Notes: generated from the sequence alone by a model not told the origin. 64,000 bases of DNA from CBDFNC01 sp965249895 (GCA_965249895.1 CBDFNC010000003.1:186001-250000), one strand, 5' to 3'; numbered from the stretch's first letter, positions 27,966 through 36,272 are shown. Numbers and translations are program-made.

Positions 27966-28937
27966 ATGATTAAATTAATCGCTCTAATTACCTTACTTTT
28001 CTCCACAAGTGTCTTGCCGACAAATAACATATTGCTAATTGAAAGTTACCATGCCGACTATCGATGGGATATGGACTACAAAGAAGGCCTGGCTTCCGTC
28101 CTGCAAGATAAATATGTCATAAACAGCTTTCAAATGGATACCAAGCGACTGCCCTCTGAGTTATATAGCAAAAAGGCCCAACAGGCATGGCAAATGTATC
28201 TGGATCGAAAGCCAGACTTAGTTATTTTGGCGGATGATAACGCGCTTAAATACCTGGGGCCAAAGCTGGCGGAAACGTCAACGCCTGTGGTTTACCTTGG
28301 CATAAATCAAAACCCCAGGATTTATCAGATACATCACTCCGACAATATTACCGGTGTACTGGAACGACCGCTATTTAAGCGCTCAATAGTGACGGTTAAA
28401 AAACTTTTACCCAATGCAAAACGCATGCTGGTGCTATTTGATTCGGGCAGCACTGCACAGACTATTTTTACCGAGACCTTTAAAGACAAGAATAAATTTA
28501 CTCTGGTGGATGTGGATGTGGATGTGAAGCTGGTAGCAAGCTGGGAGCAATGGCAGTCCCTGGTGCTATCGAGCCGACACTATGATGCGGTATTTTTTGG
28601 TCTTTATCACACCCTGACAGACGCGCAAGGACAACATATTCCAGCAGAAACGGTTATTTCCTGGTCCAGCGAACACACTCCTGTCCCCCCATTTGGATTT
28701 TGGAGCTTTACGGTAGGAGCTAACAGGACATTAGGCGGATTGGTATTAAGCGGAAAAGTGCAAGGCGCGGAAGCCGGCAAACTGATCAAGATAATTTTAG
28801 AGCGAGGTATTTTACCTGGACGTATTCTACCCGTAATACCGACCAAGGGCGTTTACTTATTTAGTCGCAGTAAACTGGCGCAATACCAGCTTGAATTACC
28901 GGAGAAATTAAAAAAGGCAGCGAATCTTACCGATTAG
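27966..28937 (+). CDS. Periplasmic ABC_sub_bind-type substrate-binding protein (PF04392-like)
   Basis: The 323-residue protein has a short signal peptide (MIKLIALITLLFSTSVLP) followed by a type I periplasmic binding fold: NILLIESYHADYRWDMDY, LILADDNALKYLG, VVYLGINQNPR, ITGVLERPLFKRSI, AVFFGLYHTL and a terminal GAEAGKLIKIILERG block. This is the PF04392/TrpX-like layout also used as sensor domain in two-component systems. An upstream in-frame ATG (27903) overlaps the previous gene by 26 bp, but ATG 27966 gives the correct signal peptide. No permease follows. Its 3' end contains the terminator of the convergent deaD gene. Partner of the chemoreceptor by context only. Confidence 0.75.
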   Translation: MIKLIALITLLFSTSVLPTNNILLIESYHADYRWDMDYKEGLASVLQDKYVINSFQMDTKRLPSELYSKKAQQAWQMYLDRKPDLVILADDNALKYLGPKLAETSTPVVYLGINQNPRIYQIHHSDNITGVLERPLFKRSIVTVKKLLPNAKRMLVLFDSGSTAQTIFTETFKDKNKFTLVDVDVDVKLVASWEQWQSLVLSSRHYDAVFFGLYHTLTDAQGQHIPAETVISWSSEHTPVPPFGFWSFTVGANRTLGGLVLSGKVQGAEAGKLIKIILERGILPGRILPVIPTKGVYLFSRSKLAQYQLELPEKLKKAANLTD

Positions 28938-28944
28938 CTGCCTT
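28911..28944 (-). terminator. Rho-independent terminator of deaD
   Basis: The stem AAGGCAGC (28914-28921) / GCTGCCTT (28937-28944) encloses a small inner AATC/GATT stem. Read on the minus strand it is followed by six U's (the A-run at 28910-28915). It lies inside the last codons of the convergent binding-protein gene. Confidence 0.85.
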
Positions 28945-28960
28945 AAAAAATAAAACCTTA

Positions 28961-30700
28961 TTAAGAGTGTTTTTTAGGAGAACGTCTTCTTGGTGGTCTG
29001 CTTTCGCCACCCTTGTCGTCACCTTCAACTCTTTTCATTTTTATCTGTTGCTGACAGATATACACTTTCTGGAAGTGACCCAGCAGCTCTTTTGGCATAT
29101 CAGCAGGCAGCTGAACTGTGGAGTAGCTGTCATGCAGTTTAATATCACCGATAAATTTACTGCTGATATCACCTTCGTTAGCAATAGCACCGACGATGTT
29201 TTTCACCTGAACACCGTGCTCGCGGCCCACTTCAATACGGAATGTGTCTAAAGCAACATCAGGAGCTTGGCGACGACGTTTTTCACGACCTTCGCCTCTG
29301 TCACCTCTGTCACCTCTGTCACCTCTGTCACGACCACGATTATCATCACGTTCAAAACGCTCGCGTCTTTGACGTACAGGCTCTTCCGGCAGTTGTAGCG
29401 GTTTGTCTTTCTGTGCCATAAACAGCAATGCTGCTGTCATCGCATCCATATCCAGCTCAAACTCGGAGTTCATTTTCTCAATAAGGGTGCGGTAGAAATC
29501 CAGTGATTCATTTTTAATCACCGACTGCATTTCTTCCTGGAAGGACTCGATACGCTTTTGCGTCACTTCATCACGGGTTGGAAGCTCCATCATGGAAATC
29601 GGCTGGCGAGTAGCACGTTCGATAGCTTTCAGTAAACGACGCTCTCTTGGCGCCACAAACAGGATTGCTTTACCCTGGCGTCCGGCACGCCCGGTACGAC
29701 CAATACGGTGTACATAAGACTCAGTATCAGTTGGGATATCGTAGTTAACAACCAGACTGATACGCTCAACATCCAAACCACGAGCCGCAACATCTGTGGC
29801 CACAAGAATATCCAGCTTACCGTCTTTCAGGCGTGCAACCGTGCGCTCACGCAAGGCCTGGTTCATATCACCGTTTAGTGGTGAACTGCTGTAACCGCGG
29901 GCTTCCAGCTTCTCAGCTAATTCAACAGTGGCTGTTTTGGTGCGGGCGAAAATAATGACACCGTCAAACTCTTCCGTTTCCAGCATGCGAGTTAGCGCAT
30001 CCAGCTTATTCGTACCGCTCACCATCCAGGCTTTTTGCTCGATATTCGAAACAGTGGAAGTTTTGGCTTTAATCTTAACTTCCGTAGGTGCCTTCATATA
30101 ACGCTTGGTAATGCGCTTGATTTGATCAGGCATAGTCGCAGAAAATAACGCCGTTTGACGTGATTCCGGGGTATCCGCCATGATGGTCTCTACATCTTCG
30201 ATAAAGCCCATACGTAGCATCTCATCGGCTTCATCTAGCACCATAGCTTTCAGTTGAGAAAGATCCAGGGTGCGACGCTTCAGGTGATCCAGAATACGTC
30301 CCGGAGTACCCACAACAACCTGAGGCCCACGCTTAAGGGACTTAAACTGCAGGTTGTAGTTTTGTCCGCCGTAAATAGGTAATACGTGGAAACCTTTAAG
30401 GTGACGAGCATAAGTCTGGAACGCTTCCGCTACCTGTATGGCCAGCTCACGAGTTGGCGCCAGCACCAAAACCTGAGGTTTTGCCAGGGATAAGTCGATA
30501 TTTGCTAATAAAGGCAAAGCAAACGCAGCTGTTTTACCCGTACCTGTTTGAGCCAACCCTAATACATCCCCCCCATCAAGTAATAATGGAATACACTGTG
30601 CCTGAATAGGAGAAGGTGTTTCATACCCCAGCTCAGAAACCACTTTTAAAATAGTGTCTGGCAAGTGTAAATCATCAAATTTGGGCGTTTCTGTGGACAT
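28961..30700 (-). CDS. deaD: DEAD-box RNA helicase DeaD/CsdA
   Basis: The 579-residue protein has all core motifs: Q motif (DDLHLPDTILKVV...SPIQAQCIPLLL), Walker A AQTGTGKT, PTRELA, TPGR, DEAD in VLDEADEML, SAT, and HRIGRTGR. After the two RecA domains (to about 370) come the dimerisation region, an Arg/Gly/Asp-rich linker with a tandem R-G-D repeat, and the DbpA-like RNA-binding domain (about 490-560) that distinguishes DeaD. It unwinds RNA duplexes and supports ribosome assembly and mRNA decay in the cold. The frame opens at 30733, but ATG 30700 with AAGAGG upstream is preferred. A Rho-independent terminator follows. Confidence 0.93.
   Translation of the reverse strand: MSTETPKFDDLHLPDTILKVVSELGYETPSPIQAQCIPLLLDGGDVLGLAQTGTGKTAAFALPLLANIDLSLAKPQVLVLAPTRELAIQVAEAFQTYARHLKGFHVLPIYGGQNYNLQFKSLKRGPQVVVGTPGRILDHLKRRTLDLSQLKAMVLDEADEMLRMGFIEDVETIMADTPESRQTALFSATMPDQIKRITKRYMKAPTEVKIKAKTSTVSNIEQKAWMVSGTNKLDALTRMLETEEFDGVIIFARTKTATVELAEKLEARGYSSSPLNGDMNQALRERTVARLKDGKLDILVATDVAARGLDVERISLVVNYDIPTDTESYVHRIGRTGRAGRQGKAILFVAPRERRLLKAIERATRQPISMMELPTRDEVTQKRIESFQEEMQSVIKNESLDFYRTLIEKMNSEFELDMDAMTAALLFMAQKDKPLQLPEEPVRQRRERFERDDNRGRDRGDRGDRGDRGEGREKRRRQAPDVALDTFRIEVGREHGVQVKNIVGAIANEGDISSKFIGDIKLHDSYSTVQLPADMPKELLGHFQKVYICQQQIKMKRVEGDDKGGESRPPRRRSPKKHS
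29295..29331 (-). repeat. 9-bp tandem repeat inside deaD encoding Arg-Gly-Asp units
   Basis: About four near-perfect copies of a 9-bp unit (plus strand TCTGTCACC) encode R-G-D triplets in the linker before the RNA-binding domain. Copy number could change by slippage without altering the frame. Confidence 0.8.
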
Positions 30701-30804
30701 AGGGCCTCTTAGGAGAAATGAAAAGCGCGGCATTATACGCCATTTAATTAGGGAGTGCTCGATTTTTTAATAAAACAGGGCAAGAACCGTTAAGTGTACC
30801 ACTA

Positions 30805-31302
30805 TCAGGTTAAGGAATAAACAATTTTGAGCAATTGATCTAGCCTGGTATTTGATAGCTGGCGGTAGTCCAGGTAAGGACATACGATTAAGCGATGCTC
30901 TTTGTGAACGGCAAAATATTCGTCAAGCCAGATAAGATCAGCAAAAACACCTAATTGAACAGCATGTTGCTTGCCAGCCACTATATGCAGACAATCTAGA
31001 TCTGGCTCCGGTGGACTAAAAAGTAGAGCTTGCCTTGAACCCGCTTGCAGTAAATGATTATCTCGATATTCCTGCCAACTGGCCTGTTGGCAGGAGTCTA
31101 ACAAAAAGCCAAGCTTAGCGTATAAGTTAAAGATTTTGCGCCAATGGTTGCCCGTTTGCTCTACGATTAACTTTACCTCCTCTTGTTCAAGAGGCTTAAC
31201 TCGGTTTAACGATTCATAGGGAGTAAGCGGCGGGCGATTGGCAATATAAATAGCAAGCTTATATTCCCTATCTCCTAAGCCAGCAGCGTTAACTGTGTCC
31301 AT
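30805..31302 (-). CDS. Conserved hypothetical protein (DUF6942-like)
   Basis: This soluble protein of about 165 residues has no signal peptide or membrane segment. Early in the sequence is GDREYKLAIYIANRPPLTPY; the rest is mixed helix with several Trp and Cys residues and ends YRQLSNTRLDQLLKIVYSLT. I recall similar 'YIANRPP' starts in Alteromonadales proteins grouped as DUF6942, but cannot verify this. The open frame starts at 31323; ATG 31302 is chosen because it gives the compact start MDTVNAAGLGD, although its ribosome-binding site (AGAGAAA) is weak. It lies upstream of deaD on the same strand with a 104-bp gap. Function unknown. Confidence 0.6.
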   Translation of the reverse strand: MDTVNAAGLGDREYKLAIYIANRPPLTPYESLNRVKPLEQEEVKLIVEQTGNHWRKIFNLYAKLGFLLDSCQQASWQEYRDNHLLQAGSRQALLFSPPEPDLDCLHIVAGKQHAVQLGVFADLIWLDEYFAVHKEHRLIVCPYLDYRQLSNTRLDQLLKIVYSLT

Positions 31303-31506
31303 AGTTTCTCTGTCTTTAAGCATTAAAAGTTATAGTCTGAGGCCACTATTGTATTCTGTCGATACCAAGTGATTTGGCTCTGCCCACCCTGAGCAAAACC
31401 ACCTATATCAGAAAAAGAGAAGTATACAGGCTGGTATACTGTTTATAAATTTGTATTCTCTGAAATAAATTATGGTTCACACCTTTCTAAATAAGGGGAG
31501 GTGACT

Positions 31507-32205
31507 ATGCGACTTTTTATCATTCTGACTTTATTGCTGCCGGGGTTAGCTCTTTCTTCCCCCCAAACCTGGGTCAACACAGCTGGACCTGCCCAGTTAG
31601 TTGAACTTTATACATCTGAGGGGTGTAGTTCCTGCCCCAGAGCCGATCGACGACTCTCTACTATGCGTAACAGAGCCGACTTATGGCATAAGCTGATCCC
31701 CATGGCGTTTCATGTAGATTACTGGAACTACCTGGGCTGGAAAGACAGATTCTCTCAGCGGGAATACAGTCAGCGACAAAGGTGGTATCACAGTAAGGGT
31801 GCTGTCAAATCTGTGTATACGCCTGGCTGGGTTGTAGGCGGTAAGGAATGGCGAGGCTTCTTTAGTTCAGCTTCTTTGCCGGAATATAACCCAACACCTA
31901 CTTCTCCTCTTTCTATCCAGCTTGAGGCTCGTCATCTCATAGTGGACTATCCGAAGAACCAGCCTTTACAAGCTCATATGGTCGTCTTAGGGTTTGATCT
32001 GACAACCCATATCCAAGCTGGTGAAAACCAAGGAAAAGAGTTACAGCATGACTTTGTAGTACTGGAATACCAACAAAGGGTCAGTGGCAATGGCAAATGG
32101 GGGTTCCGTCTGCATCAAGGTTACCCTGGTAATACAGCTATAGCCGTTTGGTTAACCCAACCAGACGGCACTCAGATAATCCAAACCGTTGCTGGCTGGT
32201 TATGA
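31507..32205 (+). CDS. DUF1223 family secreted thioredoxin-like protein
   Basis: The 232-residue protein has a signal peptide (about 1-17) and the DUF1223 signature VELYTSEGCSSCP, with C40 and C43 as a C-x-x-C pair, then AFHVDYWNYLGWKDRF (about 78-93). The family has a thioredoxin-like fold and is exported; a redox or metal role is likely but not established. The start is ATG 31507, not GTG 31501, because the strong GGAGG lies five bases before the ATG. It converges with the LapD-like gene, and the two coding ends overlap by 6 bp. No operon partner. Confidence 0.85.
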   Translation: MRLFIILTLLLPGLALSSPQTWVNTAGPAQLVELYTSEGCSSCPRADRRLSTMRNRADLWHKLIPMAFHVDYWNYLGWKDRFSQREYSQRQRWYHSKGAVKSVYTPGWVVGGKEWRGFFSSASLPEYNPTPTSPLSIQLEARHLIVDYPKNQPLQAHMVVLGFDLTTHIQAGENQGKELQHDFVVLEYQQRVSGNGKWGFRLHQGYPGNTAIAVWLTQPDGTQIIQTVAGWL

Positions 32206-33213
32206 CTTAGCCATACCATCGATGGCCAGTTGTTCCAAACCCGGACTCTCTTGTTCACTGGTGTTAATCAATGACAAGGTACCAGCCGTACGCATTAACT
32301 CGAGCAGGGCATTTACATAACCTTGATCAGAATGGTCCAGTAAGGTTTCAGGAAATATGACATAGCCGGGCTTTAACTCTTCATACCAATGGAAAAAGGT
32401 GTCCGTAACTAGCGCGCCGGATAGGCTGAAATGTACATCCCAACATCTTAACCGGTAGAACGCTTTATCCAAATTTAGTCCACATGCCAATGCCAGCTCG
32501 GACAACTCGATACAAAGGGATTGGTTGGACTTGTCTAACTTTTTTGCCAAGCATACCAGTTGTAATACAAAATCAGGATCCTCCAACCATTCAGCATTAA
32601 CAACCAGGGCTTGAAGCTGACTTCCTTCCATTTTTCCCAGCACAAACTCTTGATCGAACGCCTTCTTTTCTATCAAGATCCTACTATAAAGATCCTTGCC
32701 CGTAGTTAAGGCAACATAACGAACAAACCCCTGGTTGCGCTTAGGGAGAGTCAATAGGCTTGGCCTTTTGCTGCTTGCCTGAAGCATACCCTTTTTAGCC
32801 CGATACAAGTCTTGTCGATTTTGCACTATCTCACGTACCGTTAAGGCTAAAGGGATCAGTTCCTTAGTCTTAGGCAATTCCAGATCTCTGCTTAGTCCCG
32901 TCCTCGACAGCTCTTTTCCACTGGGGACATTTCTTTCAAACCTAACGTTACCTTCCGGGTCCTTTAACTGAATAGACTTTACAAACCCGCCATCAAACAT
33001 AGCGTTGATGTAAGTTTCCGAACCTGTATCGTCGTATGCCAGTACCAGTGGTGGTAATGTGAGCATCAATGAGGTCATGGTCGTTTCTATGTTTGCTTCA
33101 ATTTGATGGATGAAGCTTTGTCGAGATGATAAAAACTGGGTTGTCACCAGGGATAGAAACAAGCAACACACCAGGCCAAAAACAAACAGTCTTATTGTTC
33201 TAACCAATGACAT
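32200..33213 (-). CDS. Shortened LapD-like protein (LapD/MoxY N-terminal domain plus degenerate EAL remnant)
   Basis: The 337-residue protein starts with one TM helix (about 7-27) and a LapD_MoxY-type periplasmic segment (about 28-100; SFIHQIEANIETTMTSLMLT, LKDPEGNVRFERN). The C-terminal part (about 195-333) retains EAL-domain traces: LCIELSEL (233-240), LKPGYVIFPE (280-289), YVNALLELMRTAG and LEQLAIDGMA, but no EAL active-site residues. Ordinary LapD is about 640 residues with a second TM, HAMP and GGDEF; all three are missing here. LapD binds cyclic di-GMP through EAL and holds LapG at the periplasmic face. The gene begins immediately after the lapG stop (TAA-ATG), so the pair is translationally coupled. 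Family clear, function uncertain. Confidence 0.75.
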   Translation of the reverse strand: MSLVRTIRLFVFGLVCCLFLSLVTTQFLSSRQSFIHQIEANIETTMTSLMLTLPPLVLAYDDTGSETYINAMFDGGFVKSIQLKDPEGNVRFERNVPSGKELSRTGLSRDLELPKTKELIPLALTVREIVQNRQDLYRAKKGMLQASSKRPSLLTLPKRNQGFVRYVALTTGKDLYSRILIEKKAFDQEFVLGKMEGSQLQALVVNAEWLEDPDFVLQLVCLAKKLDKSNQSLCIELSELALACGLNLDKAFYRLRCWDVHFSLSGALVTDTFFHWYEELKPGYVIFPETLLDHSDQGYVNALLELMRTAGTLSLINTSEQESPGLEQLAIDGMAKS

Positions 33214-33948
33214 TTACAGCACCTTTATAGGTTTCGTTAGTCTATCCACCTGCAGACGATTTGACATCTTCCTCCATTCTTTGAGCTTGTTGGCTGAGCC
33301 CACCCGTTTTCCTTGTTTTCTCTGGCCCATCAGCCAGAGATTTCCGGCATTAAAGCTATAGACGGGCACCAGATCGCGACGTTTATTGGCGGGAACAATA
33401 TCAAATTCGGTATTATCTAGTATTAAGGGCACAGCCTTTGGGGTTGGGTAATAACCAACCACCATATGAAATTGATCCAGCGCCAGATGCTTCACATAAA
33501 TAATACGTAACTTCTTTTCTGGAATTCCCAGGTCCAGTAAGGAGTAATACTTGGATATGCTGTAATCTTCACAATCACCACCTTTAGCTCCCACAAATTC
33601 GATTGGAGAAGCCCAAAAATCTGTTTTTCCCCATAACCCGACATCGGTAATATAAATAAGCTGATTAAAGAACTGGTTCACCAGATTTAACTTTTCAACA
33701 TCAGTAGAACCTGCCGTTTTCCTAAGTAGCGCAGACCAGGCATTCAGACGTTTTAATGAGTCCGGGCCATATACACGAGCAATTTGACGCTGCAGTTGTG
33801 TGTTATCGAATACATCTGAAATATCGCTAGCCTGTACCGACAGTTGGGCTAGGCTAAAGGTTAAAATCAGGCAAGTCTTCATATCCATTGAAGTGAACCA
33901 ATCCAATATGGGTTTCACCATACTGATTCTTTTATCACTAAATATCAA
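33214..33948 (-). CDS. lapG: LapG-like periplasmic cysteine protease
   Basis: The 244-residue protein belongs to the bacterial transglutaminase-like cysteine proteinases (BTLCP/LapG). Catalytic triad candidates are C126 in GGDCEDYSISKYY, H161 in QFHMVVGYY and D178 in ILDNTEFDI. LapG cleaves the N-terminus of large surface adhesins and releases biofilms unless restrained by LapD. A signal peptide is seen at about 23-42 (MKTCLILTFSLAQLSVQA). The start is uncertain: the TTG at 33948 has AGGA upstream, while Met23 (33882) would give a standard signal peptide but lacks a ribosome-binding site. It is directly upstream of and coupled to the LapD-like gene. No adhesin gene is in the window. Confidence 0.82.
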   Translation of the reverse strand: MIFSDKRISMVKPILDWFTSMDMKTCLILTFSLAQLSVQASDISDVFDNTQLQRQIARVYGPDSLKRLNAWSALLRKTAGSTDVEKLNLVNQFFNQLIYITDVGLWGKTDFWASPIEFVGAKGGDCEDYSISKYYSLLDLGIPEKKLRIIYVKHLALDQFHMVVGYYPTPKAVPLILDNTEFDIVPANKRRDLVPVYSFNAGNLWLMGQRKQGKRVGSANKLKEWRKMSNRLQVDRLTKPIKVL

Positions 33949-33983
33949 ATGTCCATCCTATCATCGGCTTAAAGAGAAGGTTT

Positions 33984-34259
33984 ATGGTTATTAGACAGCA
34001 AGAGAAAAGGAAACAACTTGCCAGTTTGGCTGCCGTACTAACTTCAATAAACCATCTGGAACATTCCACAGGTAGCCAGCAAGAAGAGTTAGCCGAGTTA
34101 TATAACGAAGCCTCAGAGCTGATACGAATTTATAAGCGAAATTACAATCTAGGTTTATTAGAATCCTTTCGTAAAGCTTGTGATGATTGGGAAGACCCCG
34201 ACCTTTATCAAGATAGTTTGAAAGTACTTAGTAAGCTGGGGTTAGATGAAGGGCAATAA
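33984..34259 (+). CDS. Small hypothetical helical protein
   Basis: The 91-residue protein is soluble and predicted helical, with Gln/Glu/Lys-rich sequence (RQQEKRKQLASLAAVLTSI, then YKRNYNLGLLESFRKACDDW). ATG 33984 follows AGAAGG at good spacing. It is divergent from the lapG gene and followed 102 bp downstream by the DUF3802 gene on the same strand. I do not recognise a family. Codon usage and a good ribosome-binding site support a real gene. Confidence 0.55.
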   Translation: MVIRQQEKRKQLASLAAVLTSINHLEHSTGSQQEELAELYNEASELIRIYKRNYNLGLLESFRKACDDWEDPDLYQDSLKVLSKLGLDEGQ

Positions 34260-34361
34260 TTGTTAAGTGCGAAAGGCAAATTTATAAACCAAGATCTCAC
34301 AGCATAATCGTGAATACGGGTATAATAATTTTATTCTTTAACAAATTCAAACAACTAATCT

Positions 34362-34703
34362 ATGATCATTGACGGCGAAGGCTACATCGAACTGATCCAC
34401 TTCTTGACAGATAATCTGTCTGTATTTGAAGAGAAAGCAGCCGGCTCCGGAGAATTGACGATTTCAGATCAAGTCACTGAGCACATAGCAGAAAGCGTGA
34501 TATTAGTTTGCTCTCAACACCCCAAGCTCACCAGTAATCAACGATTCGAAGTCGTCAGGGAAACAGATGCTATCGTTAATGACTTGGAAGAAGTTCTGTC
34601 GACCGCTTGGCATAAATACCCAAGTCCGCAGCAAGCCGAGTTTATTGAAGAGTTTGTTGGTTTGATAAAAAATCTGTTCGATTCAGAAATAAGCAACCTC
34701 TGA
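34362..34703 (+). CDS. DUF3802 family protein
   Basis: The 113-residue acidic helical protein matches my memory of the DUF3802 family of Alteromonadales: an opening DGEGYIELIHFLTDNLSVFE, then a middle block ending VRETDAIVNDLEEVLSTAWH and a closing FVGLIKNLFDSEI. It has no signal peptide, membrane segment or catalytic motif. The family is lineage-restricted and functionally uncharacterised. It lies between the 91-residue gene and the lpp gene on the same strand, but each appears to have its own ribosome-binding site and gap. Confidence 0.7.
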   Translation: MIIDGEGYIELIHFLTDNLSVFEEKAAGSGELTISDQVTEHIAESVILVCSQHPKLTSNQRFEVVRETDAIVNDLEEVLSTAWHKYPSPQQAEFIEEFVGLIKNLFDSEISNL

Positions 34704-34825
34704 ACTTTCAGTCTCCCCGCTTTGACTGCGCTGGAAAATGCAGTTCTTTTCATCTATGCCATACTTTGAAAAGCTCTTTGATACAAAGAGCTATCTTGCA
34801 ATTCATCAAGATAAAGAGGTAAGCC

Positions 34826-35092
34826 ATGAATCGCAAAATTATACTTATTGTAGGTGTCGCCAGCCTATGCTCGCTTCTACTAGGCTGTAGCAATACCGCA
34901 TTGGAGAAAAGTGTTGCCGATCTTAACAACAAAGTAGATATGCTATCTTCAGAGGTGCGATCAATAAAAGGTGAACACGGCAAGCTATCAGCCGGCATTA
35001 ACCAAGCTAAATCGGCAGCCATGGACGCAAGTATGGGAGCGAAGAGAGCAAATAGTAGAATAGACAGCATTGCCGACTCATATATGAAGTGA
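34826..35092 (+). CDS. lpp: Lpp-type murein lipoprotein
   Basis: The 88-residue protein has a type II signal peptide with lipobox L-L-G-C (Cys21), then a continuous heptad-repeat helix (about 25-80; LEKSVADLNNKVDMLSSEV) rich in Ala at core positions, and ends in Y-M-K. That is the Braun lipoprotein plan: three acyl chains in the outer membrane, a trimeric coiled coil, and a C-terminal lysine that L,D-transpeptidases join to peptidoglycan. Length fits. The convergent neighbour 28 bp away is an L,D-transpeptidase, the enzyme class that performs this attachment. Confidence 0.82.
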   Translation: MNRKIILIVGVASLCSLLLGCSNTALEKSVADLNNKVDMLSSEVRSIKGEHGKLSAGINQAKSAAMDASMGAKRANSRIDSIADSYMK

Positions 35093-35120
35093 AGAATAAT
35101 CAAGAAAGTAGCTCGACACA

Positions 35121-36017
35121 CTACTTTCTTCCCACGACCCCAGGTAGTCCTGACTGTTGCTGCAACATAAACTGAACTAAGCTCTGCTTTACGTTTTCAT
35201 CGCTTATTAACCTCAAAACATCAGGGGTTATATCGATTTGTTGTACAACAGCACCCAATTTGGACAGAGGTTTGTGAATTTCCAGCAAGAACTCACCATT
35301 TGCTTCACTAGAGAACTTCACCGGTTCGTTAATAATCCGAATTAACTCCCCTTCTTCGACTTCATGGTATAAAAATTCGATATCTTCAGGATTTAACCTT
35401 ATACAGCCTGAACTTACCCTGAGTCCGATACCAAAATTCTTATTTGTTCCGTGAATTAGGTAGACTCCAGCGCCATAGGATAGCCGCAAGGCATATTTGC
35501 CCAGTGGGTTATTTGGACCGGGGGAAATTTCTTTCGCCAACTCATAACCGGTCCTCTCAAAATGCTCTCTTCGAATACTGGCTGTGGGTCTCCAAACAGG
35601 ATCTTTGTGCTTTCTTGCAACAACAGTTGTCATTTCAGGTGTTTCTTTACCTAACCTACCAACTCCTATAGGAAACACATATACCCATGTCCCTTCCGGT
35701 GGATAGTAATAAAGCCTCAGTTCCGCCAAGTTAATTACTATTCCTTTTCTGGCTACTTTCGGTAAAAGCATCTGGGTGGGGATAACCAGTTTAACCGAGG
35801 GAGCGGGTAGAAATGGATCAACATTAGAATTTGCCAACATCAATGCCAGCAAGCCGACTCCATACCGCCTTGCCAATAGCTGAAAATGCTCCCCCTCATT
35901 TACAATATGCGTTTGTTCTTGCCCTATTAAACGATCACCAAAAAATGGTATTAAATATCGGTTGGCATAAGTTAATTGCGCCCAAAGTAAAATAATTGCC
36001 ATTAGGGTAAGTCGCAT
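35121..36017 (-). CDS. L,D-transpeptidase (ErfK/YbiS/YcfS type)
   Basis: The 298-residue protein has an N-terminal signal peptide (about 1-18), a LysM-like segment (about 36-82; HIVNEGEHFQLLARRYGV) and a YkuD catalytic domain (about 92-225). The active-site pattern H189-G-T and S-S-G-C205-I-R-L is intact. YkuD enzymes of this group attach the Lpp C-terminal lysine to meso-diaminopimelate of peptidoglycan or form 3-3 crosslinks. The lpp gene lies 28 bp away in convergent orientation. Which of the two reactions dominates cannot be read. Periplasmic. Confidence 0.9.
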   Translation of the reverse strand: MRLTLMAIILLWAQLTYANRYLIPFFGDRLIGQEQTHIVNEGEHFQLLARRYGVGLLALMLANSNVDPFLPAPSVKLVIPTQMLLPKVARKGIVINLAELRLYYYPPEGTWVYVFPIGVGRLGKETPEMTTVVARKHKDPVWRPTASIRREHFERTGYELAKEISPGPNNPLGKYALRLSYGAGVYLIHGTNKNFGIGLRVSSGCIRLNPEDIEFLYHEVEEGELIRIINEPVKFSSEANGEFLLEIHKPLSKLGAVVQQIDITPDVLRLISDENVKQSLVQFMLQQQSGLPGVVGRK

Positions 36018-36114
36018 ATAGCTACCACTACCAATAGGGATAACTTAAAGTATGGCAAGTAAGGAGGAAGGCTAGAGCATTGATTAAATTGCTTGGTTAA
36101 TTTTTTACGGATAT

Positions 36115-36145
36115 AAAAAAACCCGAACCTTTCGGTTCGGGTTTT
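36115..36145 (-). terminator. Terminator of the first rRNA operon
   Basis: The stem AACCCGAACC (36120-36129), loop TTTC, stem GGTTCGGGTT (36134-36143) is followed on the minus strand by a U-tract (the A-run at 36115-36121). It lies 10 bp past the 5S 3' end. Confidence 0.93.
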
Positions 36146-36154
36146 GCAATTTGG

Positions 36155-36272
36155 TGCCTGGCAGTGTCCTACTCTCACATGGGGAAACCCCACACTACCA
36201 TCGGCGCTATTGCGTTTCACTACTGAGTTCGGCATGGAGTCAGGTGGGTCCACAATGCTATGGCCGCCAGGC
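36155..36272 (-). rRNA. rrf: 5S rRNA, first operon
   Basis: About 118 nt. On the plus strand it runs from TGCCTGGCAGTG to GGCCGCCAGGC; the two ends are complementary (5S helix I). Internal blocks match gammaproteobacterial 5S. The sequence is identical to the second copy at 44014-44131. Ends are placed by comparison with E. coli and may be off by a base or two. Confidence 0.95.
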
